Part shown: one piece after another, positions 18,249-25,338 of the stretch
How the letters are laid out: each line of letters begins with the position of its first letter
How positions within the stretch are numbered: the stretch's first letter is position 1
NCBI GenBank assembly: GCA_020633435.1
Contig: JACKDP010000010.1
Location: 1 to 64,000, forward strand
Source: Myxococcales bacterium
GTDB lineage: Bacteria; Myxococcota_A; Bradymonadia; UBA7976; UBA1532
Reading direction: 5' to 3'
Length of the DNA: 64,000 bases
The notes under the pieces: generated by a model
Databases searched by the model: none
What the model saw: only the letters and a program-made list of their open reading frames with translations
Told to the model about the DNA's origin: nothing
Made by a program: the position numbers and the translations under genes

Positions 18249-19169
18249 GTGGGCGCTCGTAGCGGGTTCTCAGTCCTCGGTACCGCCCTCGGTGGTGCCC
18301 TCCTTCTTGGCGGCTGCGGCGATCTGGAGATCCGCCCCGACTCCGCGTCGGGCAAGGATGCCGATCGCTCAGGCGCCGAGCAGCTCTTCGTCGACAAGCT
18401 GATGGACGACTTCCTGTCGGCGCCAGACGGCGACAACACCGACTGGAAGTTCTTCAAGGTGACCGACCGCGGCTTCTTGAAGCTCACGGTCTTCTGGGAC
18501 GAGCACAAATCGGTGGACGCCGTGGTGGACGTGCGCGATCGCTTCGGCGCGCTGCTCGACTCCCGGCGGCACTCGCCCGAGCTGGAGAAGGACGAGGTGG
18601 AGCTGCGGGTCGAGCCCGGCACCCACTTCGTGCGGCTCTACACGGAGAAGGGCGCGAGCGTCTACACCATCGAGGCGAAGTTCCAGGCCTTCGACTACCA
18701 GCCGCCCGAGCAGGAAGACGTGCGGCCGGTGGACGTGGGGCAGGTCTTGCTCGACCCCGGCATGGGCATCCCGCCCGGCGGGGACGACGTGCGGCCCATG
18801 GCGGTGGACGGCGGTCGCCGGCCCACCCGCGGGGGCAGCCGCCGGCCCCCCGCCGCGGGCCGCCCGACGCGCCCGGTGGCGGAGCCGCGCCCCCGCAACG
18901 CGAACCCGCCGGTGGCGGGCCCCATGGTCTCGGCGACGATCAACCGGATCATCGACAGCCGGGGCAAGAAGGGCAGCATCATCTGGATCAACAAGGGCAC
19001 CGAGGACGGCATCCAGGTGGGCTCCGAGGGCTACGTCGTCGATGACGACGGCAGCGCCTACGCCCGCCTGAAGGTGGAGAAGGCCAACGACCGTGCGTCC
19101 CAGGCCGTCTGCACCGCCTCGCCGACCGAGATCGCCCACCGCAGGCGCGTGAAGGTGCAGGCGAAGTGA
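18249..19169 (+). CDS. Lipoprotein, first of a paralogous pair
   Basis: The product starts with a signal peptide ending in LLLGGC. I prefer the GTG at 18249 (GGAGG eight bases before), although an ATG at 18234 is possible. The first 150 residues share a domain with the next gene: 'DGDNTDWKFFKVTDRGFLKL', 'DRFGALLDSRR' and 'THFVRLYTEKGASVYTI'. This reads as a beta-sandwich that might bind a ligand or the envelope. A Pro/Arg linker follows, then a C-terminal 'INRIIDSRGKKGSIIWINKG' with 'IQVGSEGYVVDDDG'. It is divergent from the eCIS operon and overlaps the next gene by GTGA. I do not recognise a named family. Confidence 0.75.
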   Translation: MGARSGFSVLGTALGGALLLGGCGDLEIRPDSASGKDADRSGAEQLFVDKLMDDFLSAPDGDNTDWKFFKVTDRGFLKLTVFWDEHKSVDAVVDVRDRFGALLDSRRHSPELEKDEVELRVEPGTHFVRLYTEKGASVYTIEAKFQAFDYQPPEQEDVRPVDVGQVLLDPGMGIPPGGDDVRPMAVDGGRRPTRGGSRRPPAAGRPTRPVAEPRPRNANPPVAGPMVSATINRIIDSRGKKGSIIWINKGTEDGIQVGSEGYVVDDDGSAYARLKVEKANDRASQAVCTASPTEIAHRRRVKVQAK

Positions 19170-20146
19170 ACGCGACGTGGACGTGGATGCGCAGCGGGGT
19201 GGCCCTGCTGTTCGTGGCGGGCCTCGCGGCCTGCGGCGCGGTGGCCGGCTCCATGGACGCCAAGAGCGAGGGTGACCAGGCCCGCGATCAGGCCCTGGCG
19301 CTCTTCCTCGACCGCACCATGACCGACTCGGTGGACGGCGAGGGCGGCGACAACACCGACTGGAAGTACATCGACATCGTCGACAAGGGCGGCCTGCGCG
19401 TGGACGTGGGCATGGACGCCCCCGAGGGCCTCAAGGGCGCCGAGATCGAGCTCTTCGACGAGTTCGGCAAGCGCCTCGATCGCCGCCTCGTGATGCCGAA
19501 CCAGACGAGCTACAGCTTCGAGGTCGAGGTCGACAAGGTCCCCAACAAGTACTTCGTGCGGACGTTCACGGCCGAGGGCCGCTCGACCTACAGCATCGGC
19601 GCGCGCCTGGCCCCCGATCCGGGCCAGCCGGAGCCTCGCCGCGTGGTGGAGGCCCGCCCCGAGCCCGAGCAGCCGGTGGACGAGCCCGACCCGGAGCCGA
19701 AGGCCTGCCCGTCGGGGATGACCCGCCGCGGCTCGCGCTGCCTCTGCCCGTCGGGCCTCGTGCGCAGCGGCAACCGCTGCGTCGAGAAGAAGGCCGCCCC
19801 CGTGGCCGCCCCTGCGACGGAGGCCCCCGCGCCGCCGCCCGTGGTCGTCCGCGCGCCGGTCACCGCCGCGCCGGCGCCGCCGGCCGCCAAGGCCTCGGTC
19901 ACCGGCTCGGTGGTGCGCGTCGTGCCTTCGGAGGATGGCCGCTCGGCCACCATCTCCATCCGCCTCGACGGCGACATCGACCTCGGCAAGGGCGCCCGCG
20001 GCACGCTGTTCAAAAACGGCGACGAGCTGGCGCGCTTCACGGTCACCAAGGCCCGCGGCCGCTCGGCCCTCGCCACCGTCAACGCCAGCACCGCCGACCT
20101 GACCACGGGGGGCGCCCGCCTCACGGTGCGGATCGTCGCGGATTGA
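19166..20146 (+). CDS. Lipoprotein, second of a paralogous pair, with a Cys-rich insert
   Basis: The GTG start overlaps the stop of the previous gene. The signal peptide runs to LAAC (VALLFVAGLAAC). The domain 'GGDNTDWKYIDIVDKGGLRV' ... 'NKYFVRTFTAEGRSTYSIGA' mirrors the first paralogue. A short Cys-rich piece (CPSGMTRRGSRCLCPSG) sits near residue 190, followed by an Ala/Pro linker. The C-terminal 'VVRVVPSEDGRSATISIRLD' resembles the C-terminal domain of its partner. The pair is likely secreted to the envelope and acts together. It is coupled to the pseudouridine synthase by TTGA. Confidence 0.75.
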   Translation: MNATWTWMRSGVALLFVAGLAACGAVAGSMDAKSEGDQARDQALALFLDRTMTDSVDGEGGDNTDWKYIDIVDKGGLRVDVGMDAPEGLKGAEIELFDEFGKRLDRRLVMPNQTSYSFEVEVDKVPNKYFVRTFTAEGRSTYSIGARLAPDPGQPEPRRVVEARPEPEQPVDEPDPEPKACPSGMTRRGSRCLCPSGLVRSGNRCVEKKAAPVAAPATEAPAPPPVVVRAPVTAAPAPPAAKASVTGSVVRVVPSEDGRSATISIRLDGDIDLGKGARGTLFKNGDELARFTVTKARGRSALATVNASTADLTTGGARLTVRIVAD

Positions 20147-21084
20147 CCGGCCCCGCCGAGCCCCCCGCGGGCGCCGGCTGGCTGCTGGAGGTGGATCCCG
20201 CCTCGGCGGGCCTCCGGCTCGACCTCTTCCTCTCGCTGCGCATCCACCGGCTCTCCCGGGCCCGGGCCGCCCGCCTGCGCGTGGTGGACCTGGACGAGCC
20301 CGATCGCAGCCTGCGCAAGAGCCAGACGGTGCGGGCCGGGCAGCGTCTCTGGGTCGAGCGGCCCCTGCCGGATGGCGACGCCGAGACGTCGGCGCCGGTG
20401 GTCCTGCACGCCGACGCCGACCTGCTGGTGCTGGCCAAGCCCCCGGATCTGGCGGTGCACCCGACGGCCAGCCGGTTCGTGCGGACGGTGACCCACTGGC
20501 TCGCGACGACGACGCCTGAGGGCACCCCGCGGCCCGAGCCGGCCCACCGCCTCGACGTCGAGACGTCCGGCGTGCTCGTCTGCGGGCGGCACGCCCTCGC
20601 CATCCGCGCCCTCAAGCAGCTCTTCGCCGACCAGCACGTCCAGAAGCGGTACCTGGCGGTGGTGGAGGGGCGGCCGGCCTGGGACGAGACGCTCGTCGAC
20701 CAGCCCCTCGGGCCGGCCACCGACAGCGCCGTGCGCATCAAGATGGGCCCGGGCGACCTGCCCGCCGTCACGGCGCTGAAGGTCGTGGCCCGCGGCGGCC
20801 GCCGCAGCATGGTGGAGGCGCGGCCCGTCTCCGGCCGCCAGCACCAGATCCGCGTGCACCTGGCGCTGCTGGGCCACCCCATCGTCGGCGACAAGCTCTA
20901 CGGGCCCGACGAGGGGCTCTTCCTGGCGCACCTGGACCGCCCGCTGGACGACGCCGAGCTGGGGCGGCTCGGCCACCCGCGCCACGCGCTGCACGCCGCC
21001 GAGGTGGCGCTGCCCTGGCGCGGCGAGGTGCGCCGGTTCCAGGCCGCCTGGCCCGCCGAGCTGGACGCGCTCTGGCAGGACTGA
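20143..21084 (+). CDS. RluA-family pseudouridine synthase
   Basis: This 313-aa protein isomerises uridine to pseudouridine in rRNA or tRNA. The catalytic motif AHRLDVETSGVLV is clear, with the nucleophile Asp near residue 138. 'VQKRYLAVVEG' and 'VSGRQHQIRVHLALLGHPIV' are conserved RluA-family segments. The N-terminal 75 residues look like a weak S4 RNA-binding domain. The target (23S rRNA position or tRNA) cannot be told from sequence. Translation starts at TTG, overlapping the stop of the upstream lipoprotein (TTGA), an unusual coupling of a modification enzyme to lipoproteins. The gene converges with the Ppx/GppA gene; about 30 bases lie between them. Confidence 0.92.
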   Translation: MTGPAEPPAGAGWLLEVDPASAGLRLDLFLSLRIHRLSRARAARLRVVDLDEPDRSLRKSQTVRAGQRLWVERPLPDGDAETSAPVVLHADADLLVLAKPPDLAVHPTASRFVRTVTHWLATTTPEGTPRPEPAHRLDVETSGVLVCGRHALAIRALKQLFADQHVQKRYLAVVEGRPAWDETLVDQPLGPATDSAVRIKMGPGDLPAVTALKVVARGGRRSMVEARPVSGRQHQIRVHLALLGHPIVGDKLYGPDEGLFLAHLDRPLDDAELGRLGHPRHALHAAEVALPWRGEVRRFQAAWPAELDALWQD

Positions 21085-21115
21085 AAGCGCAGTCTTTTCC
21101 GTAGGTTGTGTAGCG

Positions 21116-22075
21116 TTAGAAGGTTGGCAGGCCCGGGTTGCCCGGGGGGCCGGAGGTGTGCCGGCGGCGCCAGGTGTCCATCACGACGCCGGTGCGCAGG
21201 GCGGTGACCGACACCGTCCACGCCTCGATGCCGAGGAGTCGCCCGAGCACCTGGAAGACGAGGGCGCCCCCGAGGAGGGAGTCGGCGCGCTCGGGATCCA
21301 TGCCGGGGAGGCGCCGCCGCTCGGTGCCGGTGCGGGCCAGGGCGAGGCCGCGGGTGATCTCGTCGAGCTGCTGCACCGTGACCTGCCGGCCGTGCAGGGA
21401 GCGCGCGTCGGGCTCGAGCAGGCGCGCCAGGCGCTGGATGCTGCCGGAGGTGGCCACCGCGTCGGTGAAGCCGCCCGCCCGGATGGCCTTCACCGGGGCG
21501 GCGAGGGCCTCCTCGATGGCCTGGCGGGCCTTCTTGACCTTGGGCCGGGTGACGGGATCTTCCAGGTAGCGGTGGGCGATGGCCAGGGAGCCGACGGCGG
21601 CCGAGGCCGTGATGTCGGGCATGGCCCGCGTGCCCCGGGCGAGGTCGGTGGAGCCCCCGCCCACGTCCACCGTCAGGACGGCGCGCCCCTCGAGCCGCGG
21701 CAGGCCGTGGCGGACGCCCAGGTAGGTCAGCCGGGCCTCGGTGTTGCCGCTGATGACCTCGACCTGCACGCCGGCCACCCGGGCGGCGCGCTCCAGGAAG
21801 ACGTCGCGGTTGCGGGCCGCCCGCACGGTGGCGGTGGCGGTGGCGCGCAGCTCGGCGCCGTGGATGCTCGCGAGATCGCGGAAGCGCCCGAGCGTCGCGA
21901 CGGCGCGATCGATGGCGTCGTCGGCCAGCGTCCGCTCCCGGTCGAGCTGGGCCGCGAGGCGCGCGGCGTCCTTCAAGACGAGCATCGTCTCGATGCGGCC
22001 ATCCACCACCCGGGCCACCGTGAGGTGGATGGAGTTGGATCCGATGTCGATGGCCGCGATGGGGCGCTCTCTCAC
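21116..22075 (-). CDS. Ppx/GppA-family exopolyphosphatase or (p)ppGpp-related phosphatase
   Basis: The ASKHA-type motifs AAIDIGSNSIHL near the N-terminus and VLTVDVGGGSTDLARG near residue 140 define the Ppx/GppA family. Members hydrolyse polyphosphate or pppGpp. At about 319 aa this is the short form with only the two N-terminal domains, typical of many bacterial Ppx2-like proteins. I chose the GTG at 22075 because it overlaps the stop of the Fur-family gene (GTGA) and gives the standard start 'RERPIAAIDIGSNS'. A longer frame to 22108 has no added conservation. Coupling to a metal-type regulator is notable, but its meaning is not clear. Confidence 0.9.
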   Translation of the reverse strand: MRERPIAAIDIGSNSIHLTVARVVDGRIETMLVLKDAARLAAQLDRERTLADDAIDRAVATLGRFRDLASIHGAELRATATATVRAARNRDVFLERAARVAGVQVEVISGNTEARLTYLGVRHGLPRLEGRAVLTVDVGGGSTDLARGTRAMPDITASAAVGSLAIAHRYLEDPVTRPKVKKARQAIEEALAAPVKAIRAGGFTDAVATSGSIQRLARLLEPDARSLHGRQVTVQQLDEITRGLALARTGTERRRLPGMDPERADSLLGGALVFQVLGRLLGIEAWTVSVTALRTGVVMDTWRRRHTSGPPGNPGLPTF

Positions 22076-22539
22076 CCCTGTCCCCGGCGGCACAGATCCG
22101 GCGGGCACTGCTCCGGCTGGCCGTAGAGCACCATGCGGTGGTCCACGAGCTTGAAGCCGAGGCGGCGCGCGGCGGCCTCCTGCAGCTCCTCGATGCGGTC
22201 ATCCTCGAACTCGAGGATGGCCCCGCACTCGGCGCAGACCAGGTGGTCATGGTGGGAGCCGGGGATCTCGGGCTCGTAGCGGACCTGATCGTCGCCCAGG
22301 CGGCTCGGGGAGGCGAGGCCGCTCTCCACCAGCAGGCGCAGCGTGCGGTACACCGTCGCGTGGCCGACGCCGGGATCCTGCTCGCGGACCCGCAGGTACA
22401 GGTCCTCGACGGTCGGGTGCGTCTCGCGGTGGATCTGGTCGAAGAAGACCTCGGTGATCAGCCGCCGCTGGCGGGTGACCTTGAGGCCACGGCGCGCCAG
22501 CCAGGTCACGAGCTTGTCCACCGCCTCGGTCGGCTGCAT
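22072..22539 (-). CDS. Fur-family transcriptional regulator
   Basis: This 155-aa protein has the Fur layout. The winged helix includes 'VTRQRRLITEVFFDQIHRE' and the recognition region 'GHATVYRTLRLLVESGLASP'. Next come the metal-binding HHDHLVCAEC (regulatory and zinc sites) and a second pair CPPDLC near the C-terminus. Such proteins repress genes when loaded with iron, zinc, manganese or peroxide-sensitive metal; which one is unclear. AGGAGG lies seven bases before the ATG at 22539. It is divergent from hemB across 178 bases, so control of haem synthesis is plausible. The Ppx/GppA gene is coupled downstream by GTGA. Confidence 0.93.
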   Translation of the reverse strand: MQPTEAVDKLVTWLARRGLKVTRQRRLITEVFFDQIHRETHPTVEDLYLRVREQDPGVGHATVYRTLRLLVESGLASPSRLGDDQVRYEPEIPGSHHDHLVCAECGAILEFEDDRIEELQEAAARRLGFKLVDHRMVLYGQPEQCPPDLCRRGQG

Positions 22540-22717
22540 GGGGGTCCTCCTCGCTGGCGAAGTAGCACGTTGGCCGGCGGTCGGTAAAGATCGGCTCGCC
22601 CGCACGCCTGCCGCTTCGGCGGGTTTCGGCCTTGCAGCGCCTGGTGACCTGACGCTTACTGGGGCCCTCGCCGGGCCCACCCGGCGACCACCGTCGATGA
22701 TGCCACGAGGAGGTTCG

Positions 22718-23701
22718 ATGCTCGATCTACCGCACCGGCCGCGGCGCAACCGCAAGTCGTCCTGGATCCGGGACGCGGTGCGCGAGACCTTCCTGACGCC
22801 GGCCCACTTCATCTACCCGCTGTTCATCCACGCGGGGGACGACGTGCAGCCCATCCGCTCCATGCCGGGCGTGGCGCGGCTGAGCCTGCCGGCGCTGCTG
22901 GAGGAGGTGGAGGGGGCCTACGCGGAGGGGGTGCGCTCCGTCGTGCTCTTCCCCGCCGTGGACGAGGGCCTGAAGTCGCCGCGGGGCGAGGAGGCCAGCA
23001 ACCCCGAGGGGCTGGTGCCCGAGGCCATCCGCCGGCTGAAGGCCCGCCTGCCCGACCTCACCGTCGTGACCGACGTGGCCCTCGATCCCTACTCGTCGGA
23101 TGGGCACGACGGCATCGTCTCGCCGGACGGCCGCATCCTGAACGACGAGACGGTGGAGGTGCTCTGCGCCCAGGCCCTCTGCCAGGCGCGCGCCGGGGCC
23201 GACATCATCTCGCCGAGCGACATGATGGACGGGCGGGTGGGGGCCATCCGCCGCGCCCTCGACGAGGCGGGCTTCGCCGAGGTCTCCGTGCTGGCCTACA
23301 CCGCCAAGTACGCCTCGGCCTTCTACGGCCCCTTCCGCGACGCCCTCGACTCGGCCCCCCGCTTCGGGGACAAGAAGACCTACCAGATGGACCCCGCCAA
23401 CGCGCGGGAGGCCCTGCGGGAGGTGGCCCTCGACGAGGCCGAGGGCGCCGACATGGTGATGGTGAAGCCGGCCGGGCCCTTCCTGGACATCATCCGGCTC
23501 GTCCGCCAGGCCACCGCCCTGCCCGTGGCCGCCTACCAGGTGAGCGGCGAGTACGCCATGCTCAAGGCGGCGAGCCAGAACGGCTGGCTGGACGAGCGCA
23601 AGGTGGTGCTGGAGGCCCTCACCGGCATCCGGCGCGCCGGCGCGGACGTCATCTTGACCTACTACGCCCGCCAGGCGGCGCGCTGGCTCCGCGAGGGCTG
23701 A
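22718..23701 (+). CDS. hemB: Delta-aminolevulinic acid dehydratase (porphobilinogen synthase)
   Basis: This 327-aa enzyme condenses two 5-aminolevulinate molecules to porphobilinogen, the second common step of haem synthesis. Both Schiff-base lysines are visible, K197 in AYTAKYAS and K250 in MVMVKPAGPF. 'ADIISPSDMMDGRVGAIR' and 'PVAAYQVSGEYAML' are family hallmarks. The metal-site stretch is DVALDPYSSDGHDG, with Asp instead of the three Cys of zinc enzymes, which predicts a magnesium or zinc-independent type. GAGGAGG lies seven bases before the ATG at 22718. The open frame extends further upstream, but that part is the shadow of the Fur gene. Confidence 0.97.
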   Translation: MLDLPHRPRRNRKSSWIRDAVRETFLTPAHFIYPLFIHAGDDVQPIRSMPGVARLSLPALLEEVEGAYAEGVRSVVLFPAVDEGLKSPRGEEASNPEGLVPEAIRRLKARLPDLTVVTDVALDPYSSDGHDGIVSPDGRILNDETVEVLCAQALCQARAGADIISPSDMMDGRVGAIRRALDEAGFAEVSVLAYTAKYASAFYGPFRDALDSAPRFGDKKTYQMDPANAREALREVALDEAEGADMVMVKPAGPFLDIIRLVRQATALPVAAYQVSGEYAMLKAASQNGWLDERKVVLEALTGIRRAGADVILTYYARQAARWLREG

Positions 23702-23787
23702 GCGGACACGTCGTTCTTCACCCTCCGTAGATCGGCCGGGGAGAGCGTCCGTTGAAGGACGAGCCAGCCAGCCAGGAGAGGGTCAAG

Positions 23788-24459
23788 ATGCCGAAGTCCA
23801 GCTTCTCCACCGATCTGCTCGCCGATGTCCGCGCCGAGGTCGAGGCCGACGTCCAGGCGGAGGCCGCGCGCCTCGCCGCCGAGCGTCAGGCCCGCGAGGC
23901 CGCCGAGGCCGAGGCCGAGGCGCGCGCCCGGGCCCAGGCCGCCGCCGAGGTGGAGGCCCGGCTCGAGGCCGAGGCCCGCCGGCAGCAGCTCGTGGCCGAG
24001 GCCCGCGCGGCGCGCCTCGCCCCCCCGGCCGCCGCCCCCGTGATCGCCGCCCCGGCCGAGATCGAGCGCCCCATCGAGGCGCCCAGCGCCCTCACCCCGC
24101 CCGCCCGCTCCGGTGGCTTCTGGATGGTGGTCGTGGGCTTGCCGGTGCTCTGCGTGACCGCCGTCACCCTGGCGCTCATCCTGCGCGCGGATCCGCCGGC
24201 GACCCCGTTCGTGGCCCCGCCCGCCGCGGCCATGCCCGAGGTGGCCAGCGCCCCCGAGCCGGTGGAGGCGCCCGAGGTGATGCCGGTGGCGTTCGTGCCG
24301 CCCGCCGCGCCCGCCACCGCGGCCCCGGCCGTCGCCGCCCCGGTGGCCCGGCCCACCCGCCGCCGCCCGCCCGTCGTCCGCCCGGTGGCCCCGGCGACCC
24401 AGGGCCTGCGCTTCGATGGCAACCTGCTGGAGTCCGACGACACCCTGCGCCGCCGCTGA
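23788..24459 (+). CDS. Single-pass membrane protein with N-terminal coiled coil
   Basis: This protein of about 223 aa has no recognised family. Residues about 8-75 are Ala/Glu/Arg heptads (such as ADVRAEVEADVQAEAARLAA), typical of a long coiled coil. A Pro/Ala linker follows. One hydrophobic segment (GFWMVVVGLPVLCVTAVTLA, about residues 110-132) spans the membrane. The rest is Ala/Pro/Val-rich and ends 'LRFDGNLLESDDTLRRR'. I chose the ATG at 23788, with AGGAGAGG before it; the TTG 36 bases upstream is less likely. It could organise or tether an envelope complex, but that is a guess. Confidence 0.7.
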   Translation: MPKSSFSTDLLADVRAEVEADVQAEAARLAAERQAREAAEAEAEARARAQAAAEVEARLEAEARRQQLVAEARAARLAPPAAAPVIAAPAEIERPIEAPSALTPPARSGGFWMVVVGLPVLCVTAVTLALILRADPPATPFVAPPAAAMPEVASAPEPVEAPEVMPVAFVPPAAPATAAPAVAAPVARPTRRRPPVVRPVAPATQGLRFDGNLLESDDTLRRR

Positions 24460-24461
24460 CG

Positions 24462-25226
24462 TCAGGGCGTGCTGGCCACGCAGGCCGGGTGCAGCAGCTC
24501 TGGCCGGTACTCGAAGTGCATCGTGTCGAAGTGGTCCCACTTCCCGCCCCAGATGAAGCCGTGGCGCTCGAACGCCGCGACGACCTCGTCGGGGAAGCGG
24601 TTCCTCCAGGGGGCCCGCCCGTCCGGGCCGGCCTTGGCCCAGCGCCAGTAGTCGGCGTACTTGACCCCCACGTCGATGGCGATGGCGAAGCTGTGCATGC
24701 TCATGCGCTTGCCGTCGGTGCCCTTGATGGCGCGCCACACGAACGTGCCGGCGGGGGTGGTGAAGAAGCGGTGCTGCGCGCGCGGCAGCTTCTCCAGCTC
24801 GGCGGCCACCGCGGCCAGCTTCTCGTGCACGCCGTTGATCGTCGTGACGCGCAGGCTGTGCCCAAACCATTGAATCGCCTTGGTTTTCTTCTCCACCTCG
24901 GCCGCCGTGCCGCCGTACATCTTGCGGAAGAAGGCCTCGGAGCGCAGGCGGCCCGGATCGAAGTCCGGCCCCGGCGGCGGCTGCCACGCGGCGCCCATGG
25001 GGTAGCGTTGCTCGAGCTGGTCGCGCAGGTCGGCCGCGTTCAGGCGGTCCTCGAAGGCGGTGACGTCGGCCGGGCGCGCCACCCAGGGCATCCGGGTGCC
25101 GTCGCACCAGACCAGCTCGGTCGCCGTCGCGCCGCACAGGTGGTCCGGGTAGGCCTCGACGAGGCAGGCGGCCGTGGGCGGGGCGTCGGCGGCGAGGGCG
25201 AGCAGCAGGGTGACGAGCGCGCCCAT
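24462..25226 (-). CDS. M15-family D,D-peptidase (VanY-like), secreted
   Basis: The hydrophobic start GALVTLLLALAADA is a signal peptide. The catalytic part has MHSFAIAIDVGVKY, where the H-x6-D pattern gives the zinc ligands of peptidase M15, and a second metal His in DTMHFEYRPEL. Such enzymes trim D-Ala-D-Ala or peptidoglycan crosslinks. The ATG at 25226 has no good ribosome site. An AGGAGG lies before another ATG at 25267 that opens a 13-codon frame (MHARHPRRPRTVA) whose TGA overlaps this ATG. That short frame would make an ideal basic n-region for the signal peptide, so a one-base frame error in the G run nearby is possible. Confidence 0.8.
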   Translation of the reverse strand: MGALVTLLLALAADAPPTAACLVEAYPDHLCGATATELVWCDGTRMPWVARPADVTAFEDRLNAADLRDQLEQRYPMGAAWQPPPGPDFDPGRLRSEAFFRKMYGGTAAEVEKKTKAIQWFGHSLRVTTINGVHEKLAAVAAELEKLPRAQHRFFTTPAGTFVWRAIKGTDGKRMSMHSFAIAIDVGVKYADYWRWAKAGPDGRAPWRNRFPDEVVAAFERHGFIWGGKWDHFDTMHFEYRPELLHPACVASTP

Positions 25227-25338
25227 CAGGCGACCGTCCGGGGGCGGCGGGGGTGGCGGGCGTGCATGGGGTCCTCCTCGGCTTGGCAAACGGTGCAGCG
25301 TCGCGAATGATGCCCAAGACGGAGGGGGAGGGCCAACG

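Noticed and set aside
22540..22717. Fur box in the fur-hemB gap
   Set aside because: I could not find a convincing 19-bp inverted repeat of the Fur type; control of hemB remains only possible by position.
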